From: Actinomadura graeca
Lineage (GTDB): Bacteria; Actinomycetota; Actinomycetes; Streptosporangiales; Streptosporangiaceae
Reading direction: 5' to 3'
DNA length: 64,000 nucleotides
Assembly: GCF_019175365.1 (NCBI RefSeq)
Contig: NZ_CP059572.1
Coordinates: 6,386,001 to 6,450,000, forward strand
A model generated the notes under the pieces. The model made no database searches. It was not told where the DNA came from and saw only the letters and a program-made list of their open reading frames with translations. Below are positions 34,282-43,805 of this stretch, piece after piece. The position numbers were made by a program, and so were the translations under genes. Position 1 is the stretch's first letter, and each line of letters begins with the position of its first letter.

Positions 34282-35280
34282 ATGACGGACAGTGCCGCCC
34301 ATGGGGGGACCACCCCCAGCGGTGTGGCGGCGGACGACCATGCGCTGGCGGCGGAGCTCGCCGCGACGGCCGGGCGTCTGCTGCTGGGCGTACGGGACGA
34401 GGTGGGCTTCGCCGACGCGCGGGCCCTCAAGGACACGGGCGACCTGCGGGCGCACGAGTACCTCATGGCGGCGCTGGCCGAGCGCTGTCCCGGCGACGCC
34501 GTCCTCTCCGAAGAAGGCCGCTCCTCGGTCGCCGGCAAGCGCGCGCAGGGCGACGGCCGGGCCCCGACCGCCAACACCGCCGACGCCGAGCGGCTCACCG
34601 CCGGGCGCGTCTGGATCGTGGACCCGCTGGACGGCACCCGCGAGTTCTCCGAGGAGGGCCGCCGCGACTGGGCCGTCCACGTGGCGCTGTGGGAACGTGA
34701 CGCCGGCGGCGGCCGGCTGGTGGCGGGGGCCGTGGCGCTTCCCGCGCAGGGCCTGACGCTGCGGACGGACGCGACGGGCGGGGCGCTGCTCGTCCGGGAC
34801 GACCCGGGGGAGCCCGGGACGTCGGGGCCGCGCGCCGGGAGCCGGTGCGGGCCGCCCCGCGAGGTGCCCCTGCACGCGCCCGCGCCCGACGCCGGGAAGC
34901 TGCGCGTCGCCGTGAGCCGCACCCGGCCGCCCGAGTTCGTCCGGCGGCTGGCGGCCGACCTGCGCGGACCGGGCTCCGGAGGCGATCCCGGCGGGATCGA
35001 CGTGGAGCTGGTGCCGATCGGATCCGCGGGGGCGAAGATCTCCGCGGTGCTGCTCGGCGAGGTCGACGCCTACGTGCACGCGGGCGGCCAGTACGAGTGG
35101 GACTCGGCCGCGCCCGCGGCGGTCGCGCTCGCGTCCGGCGCCCACGCCTCGCGCGTGGACGGATCGCCGCTCGCCTACAACCGGGAGGACCCCCGGTTGC
35201 CGGATATCCTGGTGTGCCATCCCTCGTCGGCGCCGACGCTGCTGACCGGCATCCGGGACCTGGACGGTGCCCTGCCGTAA
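34282..35280 (+). CDS. cysQ: CysQ-like 3'(2'),5'-bisphosphate nucleotidase (inositol monophosphatase family)
   Basis: 332 aa. Metal-dependent phosphatase motifs: DTGDLRAHEYL, LSEEG (metal Glu), WIVDPLDGTREF (DPxDGT), and the C-terminal GGQYEWDSAAPAAV. In the FIG superfamily the GGQYEWDSAAP form is typical of CysQ proteins that dephosphorylate PAP or PAPS. An insert of ~22 residues lies before WIVDP and a Gly/Pro-rich linker at about 170-205. The next genes are cysD and cysN and a sulfotransferase is nearby, so removing inhibitory PAP is the likely job. Inositol-phosphate activity cannot be excluded. Confidence 0.85.
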   Translation: MTDSAAHGGTTPSGVAADDHALAAELAATAGRLLLGVRDEVGFADARALKDTGDLRAHEYLMAALAERCPGDAVLSEEGRSSVAGKRAQGDGRAPTANTADAERLTAGRVWIVDPLDGTREFSEEGRRDWAVHVALWERDAGGGRLVAGAVALPAQGLTLRTDATGGALLVRDDPGEPGTSGPRAGSRCGPPREVPLHAPAPDAGKLRVAVSRTRPPEFVRRLAADLRGPGSGGDPGGIDVELVPIGSAGAKISAVLLGEVDAYVHAGGQYEWDSAAPAAVALASGAHASRVDGSPLAYNREDPRLPDILVCHPSSAPTLLTGIRDLDGALP

Positions 35281-35407
35281 CCGCCCCTCCGTCGCCCCGG
35301 CGGGACGAAAGCCCGGCGAGGAGACGTTCGATCCGGTGGGAAGGCGCTCCGCCGACCCCCGTGCCACCGGTGCATCCGCCCGACCAGCGTGGAGAGAGCC
35401 GTATACC

Positions 35408-36322
35408 ATGCAGCGTTGCGATTACCTTCTATCCCAGCTAGACGTCCTCGAAGCCGAGTCCATCCACATCTTCCGGGAGGTGGCGGCCGAGTTCGAGCGG
35501 CCCGTGCTGCTGTTCTCGGGCGGCAAGGACAGCATCGTGATGCTGCGCCTGGCCCAGAAGGCGTTCTGGCCGGCGCCGATCCCGTTCCCGGTGATGCACG
35601 TCGACACCGGCCACAACTTCCCCGAGGTGATCGACTTCCGTGACCGGCGGGTCGCGGAGACGGGGGTGCGGCTGGTGGTCGCGTCCGTCCAGGAGTCGAT
35701 CGACACCGGGCGGGTCGTGGAGGAGAAGGGGCGCCGCGCGTCCCGCAACCGGTTGCAGACCGTCACCCTCCTGGACGCGATCGAGTCGAACGCGTTCGAC
35801 GCGGCGTTCGGCGGCGCCCGCAGGGACGAGGAGAAGGCCCGCGCGAAGGAGCGGGTGGTGTCGTTCCGGGACGAGTTCGGGCAGTGGGACCCCAAGAACC
35901 AGCGGCCTGAGCTGTGGAACCTGTACAACACCCGGATCTCCCGCGGTGAGCACGTCCGGGTGTTCCCGCTGTCCAACTGGACGGAGCTGGACGTCTGGGA
36001 CTACATCCGGCGTGAGGAGCTGGAGTTGCCGTCCATCTACTTCGCGCACACCCGCGCGGTGTTCGAACGCGACGGGATGCTGCTGGCCGACCTGCCGTAC
36101 GCCAACCGGGGCGACGACGAGCCGGCGTTCGAGGCGACGGTCCGCTACCGGACGGTCGGCGACGCGTCCTGCACGGGGGCGGTGAAGTCGTCGGCCTCGA
36201 CGCTGGAGCAGGTGATCGAGGAGATCGCGGTGACGCGGGTCACCGAGCGGGGCCAGACCCGCGCCGACGACCGGGCGAGCGAGGCCGCCATGGAGGACCG
36301 CAAGAAGGAGGGCTACTTCTGA
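35408..36322 (+). CDS. cysD: Sulfate adenylyltransferase subunit 2 (CysD)
   Basis: 304 aa PP-loop ATP pyrophosphatase subunit that makes APS from sulfate and ATP, driven by the CysN GTPase. Motifs: LLFSGGKDSIVML (PP-loop, about residues 34-46), MHVDTGHNFPEVIDFRD, QTVTLLDAI, GGARRDEEKARAKERV, and the C-terminal GDASCTGAV. The start is ATG 35408 (ggagag upstream); the frame opens at 35267 without a good site. Its stop overlaps the cysN start by 1 nt (TGATG), so they are coupled. Confidence 0.97.
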   Translation: MQRCDYLLSQLDVLEAESIHIFREVAAEFERPVLLFSGGKDSIVMLRLAQKAFWPAPIPFPVMHVDTGHNFPEVIDFRDRRVAETGVRLVVASVQESIDTGRVVEEKGRRASRNRLQTVTLLDAIESNAFDAAFGGARRDEEKARAKERVVSFRDEFGQWDPKNQRPELWNLYNTRISRGEHVRVFPLSNWTELDVWDYIRREELELPSIYFAHTRAVFERDGMLLADLPYANRGDDEPAFEATVRYRTVGDASCTGAVKSSASTLEQVIEEIAVTRVTERGQTRADDRASEAAMEDRKKEGYF

Positions 36323-37614
36323 TGGCCACCGTGCAGGGCACCCCCAAGAGCATGGACATCCTGCGGTTCGCGACGGCGGGCAGCGTCGACGACGGCAAGT
36401 CGACGCTGATCGGGCGGCTCCTGTTCGACTCGAAGTCGATCTTCGAGGACCAGCTGGAGTCGGTGGAGCGCACCAGCGCCGACCGCGGCGAGGAGTACAC
36501 CAACCTGGCGCTGCTCACCGACGGCCTCCGGGCCGAGCGGGAGCAGGGCATCACGATCGACGTCGCCTACCGGTACTTCGCGACGCCGCGCCGCAAGTTC
36601 ATCATCGCCGACACCCCCGGGCACATCCAGTACACCCGCAACATGGTGACCGGCGCGTCCACCGCCGACCTGGCGATCATCCTGGTGGACGCGCGCAAGG
36701 GCATCCTGGAGCAGTCCCGCCGGCACGCCTTCCTCACCACGCTGCTCCAGGTCCCGCACCTGGTGGTGGCGGTCAACAAGATGGACCTCGTCGACTACGA
36801 CCAGGACGTCTACGAGCAGATCGTGGACGAGTTCACCGCGTTCGCCTCCAAGCTGGAGGTGACCGACCTGACGTTCGTGCCGATCTCGGCGCTGCACGGC
36901 GACAACGTGGTCGAGCGCAGCGTGAACATGCCGTGGTACGAGGGGTCGTCGTTGCTGCACCACCTGGAGCACGTCCACATCGCCTCGGACCGCAACCTGA
37001 TCGACGTCCGGTTCCCGGTGCAGTACGTGATCCGCCCGCACGCCTCCACCGACCCCGACCTGCACGACTTCCGCGGCTACGCGGGGCAGGTCGCGGGCGG
37101 CGTGCTGAAGCCCGGCGACGAGGTCGTGCACCTGCCGTCCGGGCTGACCACGACGATCACGCACATCGACGGCCCGCACGGGCCGGTCGCGGAGGCGTAC
37201 GCGCCGATGTCGGTGACGCTGCGGCTCGCCGACGACATCGACATCTCCCGCGGCGACATGATCGCCCGGCCGCACAACCGGCCGGAGTCCGCGCAGGACC
37301 TGGACGCGATGGTGTGCTGGATGACCCCCGACCGGCCGCTGTCGCCGCGGATGAAACTGGTGATCAAGCACACCACCCGCACGGCGAAGGCCATGGTCAA
37401 GGAGCTGCACTACCGGCTGGACGTCAACACCCTGCACCGCGACGAGCAGGCGGAGCGCCTGAGCCTGAACGAGATCGGCCGGGTCTCGCTGCGGGTGACG
37501 CAGCCGCTGTTCGTCGACGACTACGGCCGCAACCGGCTGACGGGGGGCTTCATCCTCATCGACGAGGCCACCCACAACACCGTCGCCGCCGGGATGATCA
37601 CCAGCGCGCGGTAG
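36322..37614 (+). CDS. cysN: Sulfate adenylyltransferase subunit 1, GTPase (CysN)
   Basis: 430 aa EF-Tu-like GTPase. G1 AGSVDDGKSTLIGRL, switch with EREQGITIDVAYRYF, G3 IADTPGHIQY, G4 AVNKMDLVD, then two beta-barrel domains. It ends without the C-terminal CysC kinase that is fused in some species; the APS kinase is instead the separate gene at 60172. GTP hydrolysis drives APS formation by CysD. A 10-bp hairpin (37628-37660) follows, closing the cysQ-cysD-cysN group before rmlA. Confidence 0.97.
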   Translation: MATVQGTPKSMDILRFATAGSVDDGKSTLIGRLLFDSKSIFEDQLESVERTSADRGEEYTNLALLTDGLRAEREQGITIDVAYRYFATPRRKFIIADTPGHIQYTRNMVTGASTADLAIILVDARKGILEQSRRHAFLTTLLQVPHLVVAVNKMDLVDYDQDVYEQIVDEFTAFASKLEVTDLTFVPISALHGDNVVERSVNMPWYEGSSLLHHLEHVHIASDRNLIDVRFPVQYVIRPHASTDPDLHDFRGYAGQVAGGVLKPGDEVVHLPSGLTTTITHIDGPHGPVAEAYAPMSVTLRLADDIDISRGDMIARPHNRPESAQDLDAMVCWMTPDRPLSPRMKLVIKHTTRTAKAMVKELHYRLDVNTLHRDEQAERLSLNEIGRVSLRVTQPLFVDDYGRNRLTGGFILIDEATHNTVAAGMITSAR

Positions 37615-37627
37615 CCGACGCGGAACC

Positions 37628-37660
37628 CGGCCCTGGCGTTGACCTGCGCGGCCAGGGCCG
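37628..37660 (+). terminator. cysN terminator hairpin
   Basis: CGGCCCTGGC (37628-37637) pairs perfectly with GCCAGGGCCG (37651-37660), loop 13 nt, 13 bp after the cysN stop. It suggests rmlA has its own promoter; TAACCT at about 37693 is a possible -10. Confidence 0.65.
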
Positions 37661-37789
37661 GACGCATCGGCGCCACCGGGCGCCGGTGCCGGTAACCTCG
37701 GGTGTCGATCCCCCGGCCCCGGTACCCGCCCCGTTTGGAGTCCCGTTGAACCTGCCCTCCCCCCGGTCCCCGCGCCTCCCGGCCGCCGC

Positions 37790-38857
37790 GTGAAGGCCCT
37801 CGTGCTGGCGGGCGGCGCCGGGTCCCGGCTCCGCCCGATCACCCACACCTCCGCCAAGCAGCTCGTCCCCGTCGCGAACAAGCCGGTGCTGTTCTACGGG
37901 CTGGAGGCGATCCGGGACGCGGGCATCCGCGAGGTCGGCATCGTCGTCGGCGACACCGCCGCCGAGATCCGCGAGGCGGTCGGCGACGGCTCGCGGTTCG
38001 GGCTGGAGGTCACCTACCTCGTCCAGGACGCGCCGCGCGGCCTGGCCCACGCCGTCCTCATCGCCCGCGAGTACCTCGGCGAGGACGACTTCGTCATGTA
38101 CCTCGGCGACAACTTCGTCGTCGGCGGCATCGACGGGCTGGTGGAGCGGTTCCGGGCGGAGCGGCCGCGGGCCCAGATCATGCTCACCCACGTGTCCGAC
38201 CCGCGCGCCTTCGGCGTCGCCGAGCTGGACATGGACGGCCGGGTCGTGGCGCTGGAGGAGAAGCCCGAGTTCCCCAAGAGCGACCTCGCGCTCGTCGGCG
38301 TGTACCTGTTCAGCCCCGCCGTGCACGAGGCGGTCGCGGCGCTGAAGCCGTCCCGCCGGAACGAGCTGGAGATCACCGACGCCATCCAGTGGCTGATCGA
38401 CAAGGGCCACCGGGTCGAGTCCACGGTGATCACCGGCTACTGGAAGGACACCGGCAACGTCACCGACATGCTGGAGGTCAACCGGCTCGTCCTGGAGAGC
38501 GTCGAGCCCCGCGTGGAGGGCGAGGTCGACGAGGCCAGCGAGCTGATCGGCCGGGTCGTCGTGGAGAAGGGCGCGCACGTCACCGGGTCCCGGATCGTCG
38601 GCCCGGTGATCGTCGGCGCCGGCTCGGCCGTCCGCGACTCCTACGTCGGGCCGTTCACCTCCATCGACCGGGACTGCCGGGTCCTGGACAGCGAGATCGA
38701 GTACTCCATCGTCCTGCGCGGCGCGTCCATCGACGGCGTCGGCCGCATCGAATGCTCCCTCATCGGCCGCGAGGCGGAGGTCACGCCCGCGCCCCGAGTC
38801 CCGAAGGCCCACCGTCTCGTGTTGGGAGACCACAGCAAAGTGCAGATCAGCAGATGA
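37790..38857 (+). CDS. rmlA: Glucose-1-phosphate thymidylyltransferase (long form)
   Basis: 355 aa. The N-terminal nucleotidyltransferase has LVLAGGAGSRLRPITHTSAKQ, DAPRGLAHAV, MYLGDNFV, ALEEKPEFPKSDLALVG and TGYWKDTGN. The C-terminal ~110 residues form a left-handed beta-helix, the long RmlA type found in actinomycetes and archaea. It makes dTDP-glucose for rhamnose synthesis. The start is GTG 37790. rmlB overlaps its stop (ATGA at 38854). Confidence 0.95.
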   Translation: MKALVLAGGAGSRLRPITHTSAKQLVPVANKPVLFYGLEAIRDAGIREVGIVVGDTAAEIREAVGDGSRFGLEVTYLVQDAPRGLAHAVLIAREYLGEDDFVMYLGDNFVVGGIDGLVERFRAERPRAQIMLTHVSDPRAFGVAELDMDGRVVALEEKPEFPKSDLALVGVYLFSPAVHEAVAALKPSRRNELEITDAIQWLIDKGHRVESTVITGYWKDTGNVTDMLEVNRLVLESVEPRVEGEVDEASELIGRVVVEKGAHVTGSRIVGPVIVGAGSAVRDSYVGPFTSIDRDCRVLDSEIEYSIVLRGASIDGVGRIECSLIGREAEVTPAPRVPKAHRLVLGDHSKVQISR

Positions 38858-39843
38858 GCGCGCGGCGGATCCTGGTGACGGGCGGGGCCGGATTCATCGG
38901 CTCCCACTATGTGCGGGACCTGGTCGGCGGGGCGTACCCGGCGTGGGCGGGCGCCGAGGTCACCGTCCTGGACAAGCTCACCTACGCGGGGAATTTGCGG
39001 AACCTGGAGCCCGTCGAGGGCGGGTACACGTTCGTGCACGGGGACGTCTGCGACGCGGAACTGCTCGCCGGCCTCGTGCCCGGGCACGACGTGGTCCTGA
39101 ACTTCGCCGCGGAGTCGCACGTCGACCGGTCGATCGAGAGCGCCGGGGAGTTCGTGCGGACGAACGTCCTCGGCGTCCAGACCCTCATGCAGGCGTGCCT
39201 GGACGCGGGGACGCCGAGGATCGTGCAGGTCTCCACCGACGAGGTCTACGGCAGCGTCGACGAGGGCTCCTGGGACGAGGACGCCCCCCTCGCGCCGAAC
39301 TCGCCGTACTCGGCCGCCAAGGCGGGCGGCGACATGATCGCCCGCGCCTACGCGCGGACCCACGGGCTGCCGGTCTCCATCACCCGCTGCGGCAACAACT
39401 ACGGGCCGTACCAGTTCCCCGAGAAGGTCATCCCGCTGTTCGTCACCAACCTGATGGACGGCCGGACGGTGCCCCTGTACGGCGACGGCGGGAACGTCCG
39501 CGACTGGATCCACGCGTCCGACCACTGCCGCGGCATCCAGGTCGTCGCCGAGGCCGGCGAGCCCGGTGAGGTGTACCACATCGCCGGGACCGCGGAACTG
39601 TCCAACCTGGAGCTGACCCGGCGGCTCCTGGACGCGTTCGGCGCGGGCTGGGACCGGGTGGAGCGCGTCGAGGACCGCAAGGGCCACGACCGCCGCTACT
39701 CCCTGTCGGACGCCAGGCTCCGGCGCCTGGGCTACGCGCCCCAGGTCCCCTTCGAGGAGGGCCTCGCCGAGACCGTCCGCTGGTACGAGGACAACCGCGA
39801 CTGGTGGGAGCCGCTCCGCAAGCGGTCGGAGGACGCGCGATGA
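38854..39843 (+). CDS. rmlB: dTDP-glucose 4,6-dehydratase
   Basis: 329 aa extended short-chain dehydrogenase. NAD loop TGGAGFIGSHYV, AESHVDRSI, the catalytic TDEVYG triplet region (QVSTDEVYGSVDEG), and YSAAKAGGD with the catalytic Tyr/Lys. It dehydrates dTDP-glucose to the 4-keto-6-deoxy sugar. The start ATG 38854 overlaps the rmlA stop and its own stop overlaps rmlD (ATGA), so rmlABD are coupled. Confidence 0.97.
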   Translation: MSARRILVTGGAGFIGSHYVRDLVGGAYPAWAGAEVTVLDKLTYAGNLRNLEPVEGGYTFVHGDVCDAELLAGLVPGHDVVLNFAAESHVDRSIESAGEFVRTNVLGVQTLMQACLDAGTPRIVQVSTDEVYGSVDEGSWDEDAPLAPNSPYSAAKAGGDMIARAYARTHGLPVSITRCGNNYGPYQFPEKVIPLFVTNLMDGRTVPLYGDGGNVRDWIHASDHCRGIQVVAEAGEPGEVYHIAGTAELSNLELTRRLLDAFGAGWDRVERVEDRKGHDRRYSLSDARLRRLGYAPQVPFEEGLAETVRWYEDNRDWWEPLRKRSEDAR

Positions 39844-40706
39844 CCTGGTTCGTCACCGGCGCGGGAGGGATGCTCGGCACCGACCTCACCGCCCGGCTGG
39901 ACGACGTCGTCGCCCCCGGGCGCGGCGAACTGGACATCACCGACGCGGCGGCGGTGGGGGAGGCCCTGCGGCGGCACCGGCCCCTGGTCGTCGTCAACTG
40001 CGCGGCCTGGACCGCCGTGGACGACGCCGAGACCCACGAGGACGAGGCGCTCGCGGTCAACGGCACCGCCGTCGAGGCGATCACCGCGGGCTGCGCGGAG
40101 ATCGGCGCGCGGCTCGTCCACGTGTCCACCGACTACGTCTTCGACGGCACCGCCACGGCCCCCTACCCCGAGGAGGCCCCGACCGCCCCGATCAACGCCT
40201 ACGGCCGGACGAAACTCGCCGGGGAACGGGCCGTGCTCGGCTACGGCCGCGGCTACGTCGTCCGCACCGCGTGGCTGTACGGGGCGCACGGCGGCAACTT
40301 CGTCCGGACGATGGCGCGGCTGGCCGCCGAGCGCGACACCGTCGACGTCGTCGACGACCAGGCGGGGCAGCCCACCTGGTCCGGCGACCTCGCCGACCGG
40401 ATCATCGCGCTGGCGGGCTCCGGCGCCCCCGCCGGGATCTACCACGGCACCAACTCCGGCCGGACGACCTGGTACGGGCTGGCGCGCGAGGTGTTCGCGC
40501 TGCTCGGCCTCGACCCGGCCAGGGTGCGGCCGACGACCAGCGACCGGTTCGTCCGCCCGGCGGCGCGCCCGGCGTCCAGCGTCCTCGGGCACGCGCGCTG
40601 GGCCGAGGCCGGCCTGCCGCCCATGCGCGACTGGAAAGAAGCCCTTCAGGCTGCTTTCACCGCGATCACGGCCCCATCGGGCTCGCCAGGCGGCTCACCC
40701 GCTTGA
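39840..40706 (+). CDS. rmlD: dTDP-4-dehydrorhamnose reductase
   Basis: 288 aa. NAD(P)H loop VTGAGGMLGTDL, VVNCAAWTAVDDAE, catalytic STDYVFDG and YGRTKLAGERAV. It makes dTDP-L-rhamnose, the last step. The start ATG 39840 overlaps the rmlB stop. It converges with rmlC 26 bp away. dTDP-rhamnose is also needed for the arabinogalactan-type linker in mycobacteria, but the position inside the polysaccharide block suggests use there. Confidence 0.96.
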   Translation: MTWFVTGAGGMLGTDLTARLDDVVAPGRGELDITDAAAVGEALRRHRPLVVVNCAAWTAVDDAETHEDEALAVNGTAVEAITAGCAEIGARLVHVSTDYVFDGTATAPYPEEAPTAPINAYGRTKLAGERAVLGYGRGYVVRTAWLYGAHGGNFVRTMARLAAERDTVDVVDDQAGQPTWSGDLADRIIALAGSGAPAGIYHGTNSGRTTWYGLAREVFALLGLDPARVRPTTSDRFVRPAARPASSVLGHARWAEAGLPPMRDWKEALQAAFTAITAPSGSPGGSPA

Positions 40707-40731
40707 CCGCTGAAACTCCGTGAGGGGCCTG

Positions 40732-41322
40732 TCAGCCCAGCTTGGCGTAGTAGTCGAGGCAGGACTGGTAGTCGGGGAGGAGGCCGGCCCGGTGGGCCTC
40801 CTCCAGCGTCGGCGCCTCGGCGTCCTTCGGGGACAGGACGGGCTCGACGTCCGACGGCCACTCGATGCCGATCTCGGGGTCGAGCGGGTGGACGCCGTGC
40901 TCGCGGGACGGCGTGTACGGCTCCGAGCACAGGTAGATGACGGTCGCGTCGTCGGTGAGCGCCAGGAAGCCGTGGCCGACCCCCTCGCCGATGTACAGGC
41001 AGGCGCGGTTCTTGTCGTCCAGCCGCACCGCCTCCCACTGGGCGAACGTGGGCGAGCCCACACGGATGTCCACGACCACGTCCAGGATCGCGCCGCGCAG
41101 GCAGGTGATGTACTTCGCCTGCCCTGGCGGAACGTCCGCGAAGTGGATGCCGCGCAGGGCACCCTTGGACGAGATGGAGCAGTTGCCCTGGGCCAGGTTC
41201 AGGCTGTGCCCGGCATGCTGCCGGAGGTCGTCGCTCCGGAACCACTCATGGAACGACCCGCGCTCATCACCGTGCACGGGCGGGGTGAACATGTAAGTAC
41301 CTTTGATGCCGAGTGGATCCAC
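40732..41322 (-). CDS. rmlC: dTDP-4-dehydrorhamnose 3,5-epimerase
   Basis: 196 aa cupin. Landmarks: DERGSFHEWFR, CSISSKGALRGIHFAD (catalytic His), YIGEGVGHGFLAL, and YLCSEPYTPSREHGVHPLD. It epimerises C3 and C5 of the keto sugar. The GTG at 41322 is chosen since CATTCT lies 7 nt upstream on the minus strand, a leaderless pattern; the frame extends further 5' with a Cys-rich, unlikely N-terminus. It faces away from rmlABD, sharing a 47-bp divergent region with the next gene. Confidence 0.95.
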   Translation of the reverse strand: MDPLGIKGTYMFTPPVHGDERGSFHEWFRSDDLRQHAGHSLNLAQGNCSISSKGALRGIHFADVPPGQAKYITCLRGAILDVVVDIRVGSPTFAQWEAVRLDDKNRACLYIGEGVGHGFLALTDDATVIYLCSEPYTPSREHGVHPLDPEIGIEWPSDVEPVLSPKDAEAPTLEEAHRAGLLPDYQSCLDYYAKLG

Positions 41323-41369
41323 ATGCGCAAGAATGCCACACGGTCCCCCGCAGAGATGGACGTCACACA

Positions 41370-42446
41370 GTGAGAGCACACTCTCCGCGTGCGCCCCACC
41401 TCGCCGCCGGCAGCGCGGCGGCGGCGCTCGTGGTCCTGACAGGCCCGATCCTGACGGGCCCGCCGGCGGCGGCCGCGCCGACGCCGAAGCCCACCCCCGC
41501 CGTGACCAGCACCGTTGCCGCGACGGCCGCGTTCCGGGCGGCCGATCCCCGGCTGGCCGTCCCCGCCGGGCTGGTCGCGGGCGTCGTCCACCCGGAGATC
41601 TGGTGGACGATCGGGGCCGCTTCCGGCCGCCCCCTGCTGTTCGCCCTCGACGCGCGGGGCCGCACCCGCGCCGCCTACACCCTCGCCGGCGCCGTCACCA
41701 CCCGCCTCACCGCGATCACCATCGTGAAGAACGGGGCGGGCGAGTCCGGGCTGTTCGTCGGGGACCTCGACGAGGGACGCGCCGGGAGCCTCACCCTGCA
41801 CCGCGTGCCCGAGCCCGCCGCGCTCACGGGCGGCACCCTCCAGGTGAAGTCGTTCAGGCTGCGCTACCCCGACGGGGGCCACCAGGGCGGCGCGCTGCTG
41901 GCCGACCCCGCCGAGAGCCGCGTCTACATCATCACCAGGGGCGCGACCGCCGCGGCCGTGTTCGCGCTGCCGGGAGTCCTCGGCCCGCAGGTGAACGAGC
42001 TGACCCGGCTGCGGACGCTGTCGTACCCCGTGCGCGGCGGCGAGTTCACCCGCGACGGCCGGGTCGTCCTCAAGACGACCCGGGACCTGCGGGTGCTCGG
42101 CGGGATCAGGGACAAGGCCGGGCAGGTCGTGCGGACGTCCGCCAAGATGACCGGCGCGGCGTTCGGGGTGTCCGCGGACGGCCGGCGCGCCGTCATGGCC
42201 GACCCTGGAACGCGCCCGGTCTTCCGCTCGATCGCGCTGCCCACCGGGGCGGCCTCCGCGACCGGCGCCGGGGTGCCGCAGCCGTCCGGCACGGTGTCCG
42301 TCAACGACCAGAGCTCGCCGGTGTCGTTCCCGTCCGAGTCGGGGCCGCCCGGGGGGCTGCTCGGCACCGGGGCGCTCATCGGGCTGGTGCTGCTAGGGCT
42401 GCTCAGCGGCGTGTTCTACGTGCGGGGACGCCGGAACCGTGGCTGA
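41370..42446 (+). CDS. Secreted, C-terminally membrane-anchored protein, beta-propeller-like
   Basis: 358 aa. A signal peptide (hydrophobic core about residues 12-28, then Ala-rich) is followed by a Pro/Thr linker and a ~230-residue repetitive domain. Short strands such as WWTIGAASGRPLLFALDARGR, SGLFVGDLDEGR and SRVYIITRG suggest a beta-propeller. A Ser/Gly/Pro stalk leads to one C-terminal helix (LLGTGALIGLVLLGLLSGVFYV) with a basic end. It would sit on the outer membrane face. I do not recognise a family. Its last 54 bp overlap the convergent ligase gene. Confidence 0.7.
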   Translation: MRAHSPRAPHLAAGSAAAALVVLTGPILTGPPAAAAPTPKPTPAVTSTVAATAAFRAADPRLAVPAGLVAGVVHPEIWWTIGAASGRPLLFALDARGRTRAAYTLAGAVTTRLTAITIVKNGAGESGLFVGDLDEGRAGSLTLHRVPEPAALTGGTLQVKSFRLRYPDGGHQGGALLADPAESRVYIITRGATAAAVFALPGVLGPQVNELTRLRTLSYPVRGGEFTRDGRVVLKTTRDLRVLGGIRDKAGQVVRTSAKMTGAAFGVSADGRRAVMADPGTRPVFRSIALPTGAASATGAGVPQPSGTVSVNDQSSPVSFPSESGPPGGLLGTGALIGLVLLGLLSGVFYVRGRRNRG

Positions 42447-43739
42447 CACCCGCACCCGCGCCGCCTGATCGTCCCCCGGTGCACCGGGCGGTGGGTCGCC
42501 GCCGCGCCTGCGCATCGTCTCCGCCCAGGCCACGAGCAGCAGCAGCCACACGCTGGAGACGTTGGCGGGCGCGGCCAGGCCCTCGGTGGTGATGCTGTCG
42601 GCCAGGAAGAAGCCGAGGATGCCGAGGAGCATCCCCGCGTCGGCGCGCAGCGTCCGGTGCCGGGCCAGCATCAGCAGGACGAACGCGAGCGTCAGCAGCA
42701 GCGTCACGAACGCCGCCGTGCCGACCGTCCCGTTGTCCACCAGCGCGTTGACGAACGCGTTGTGGCCGCCGCCGAGGCCGATGTCGTCGAGGAACAGCCC
42801 GCGCGAGGCGCCCAGCCCCCGCCCGAAGATCGGCTCCTCGGCGTAGGCCGTCATCGCCAGCGACCACAGGTCGGTGCGGGAGTTGAGCGAGGACAGGGTC
42901 TCGGCGGACTCGCCCCGCGCCACGAACGCCAGGATCGAGTCGGAGAACGCCAGCACGCCGAGGACGGCGACCGCGGCGCCCATCACCACCACGTCCACCC
43001 GGCCCTTCGGCCCGCGCGCCGTGGCCAGCATGACGACCAGGCCGAGCGCGGCGCCCAGCGCCGCGCCCCGCGTGCCGGTCGCGACGAGCGCGCCCGTCAG
43101 CACCGCCAGCGCCCCCACGTAGATCGCCGGATGCCAGAGCCGGTCGCGGGGGGTCGTCCAGCGGATCAGGTACCCGACGGTCAGCAGCACCGCGATGCCC
43201 AGGTACACGCCCGCCTGGACGGGGTGGACGTACAGCCAGTTGAAGCGCTCCTCGGTGAGGCGGGTGCGCGGGAACGGGTGCGCGACGCCGATGCCCACCG
43301 AGACGATCACGATGCCGATGAACACGTGCGCGAGGCGCCGCAGGTCCGCGAGCGTCGCCCGGGTGGCGAGGATGTGCGCCAGCAGCATCGTGATCATCAG
43401 CTGTGTGCCGCGGACCATGCCGAGCGACTTGAACGGCGACCACAGCGCCGAGAACGCGACGTAGGCGCAGAACATCCACGCCGCGAACAGCAGGCCCGAG
43501 ATGCGCCGCGTCGGCGGCCGCAGGCCGAACCGGTACACCAGGTACAGCGCGGCCATGCCGTAGACGGCGACCTCGATCAGGACGGTCAGGTCGGCGCTGC
43601 CGCCCACCGCCTGGTCGACCTCGCGGCTGCGCAGCTTGTAGTCGCTGGCGAGCATGAGGGCGAGCGGCAGCGCGACGGCCCACCACCCGGCGCTGGGCGG
43701 TGGCGCCGCCCGGCGGGGGAAGATCCCTTTCACGGTCAT
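42393..43739 (-). CDS. O-antigen ligase / polysaccharide polymerase-like membrane protein
   Basis: 448 aa with about 11-12 membrane helices. The Wzy_C/WaaL region has TRGAALGAALGLVVMLA in the middle. The large outer loop ends in FGRGLGASRGLFLDDIGLGGGHNAFVNALVDNG, with the conserved His before the last helices. Such proteins either polymerise repeat units or ligate the finished chain. With the Wzz-like protein and flippase nearby, polymerase (Wzy) is the more likely role. The start is ATG 43739 (GAGGGC upstream). It overlaps the preceding convergent gene by 54 bp and is divergent from the sulfotransferase. Confidence 0.88.
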   Translation of the reverse strand: MTVKGIFPRRAAPPPSAGWWAVALPLALMLASDYKLRSREVDQAVGGSADLTVLIEVAVYGMAALYLVYRFGLRPPTRRISGLLFAAWMFCAYVAFSALWSPFKSLGMVRGTQLMITMLLAHILATRATLADLRRLAHVFIGIVIVSVGIGVAHPFPRTRLTEERFNWLYVHPVQAGVYLGIAVLLTVGYLIRWTTPRDRLWHPAIYVGALAVLTGALVATGTRGAALGAALGLVVMLATARGPKGRVDVVVMGAAVAVLGVLAFSDSILAFVARGESAETLSSLNSRTDLWSLAMTAYAEEPIFGRGLGASRGLFLDDIGLGGGHNAFVNALVDNGTVGTAAFVTLLLTLAFVLLMLARHRTLRADAGMLLGILGFFLADSITTEGLAAPANVSSVWLLLLVAWAETMRRRGGDPPPGAPGDDQAARVRVSATVPASPHVEHAAEQP

Positions 43740-43805
43740 GGGCGCCCTCACTGGCTCTAAAGACGTGTCCAAGAATACGGGCGGCGGGCCGGTAATCTGT
43801 CCGCT

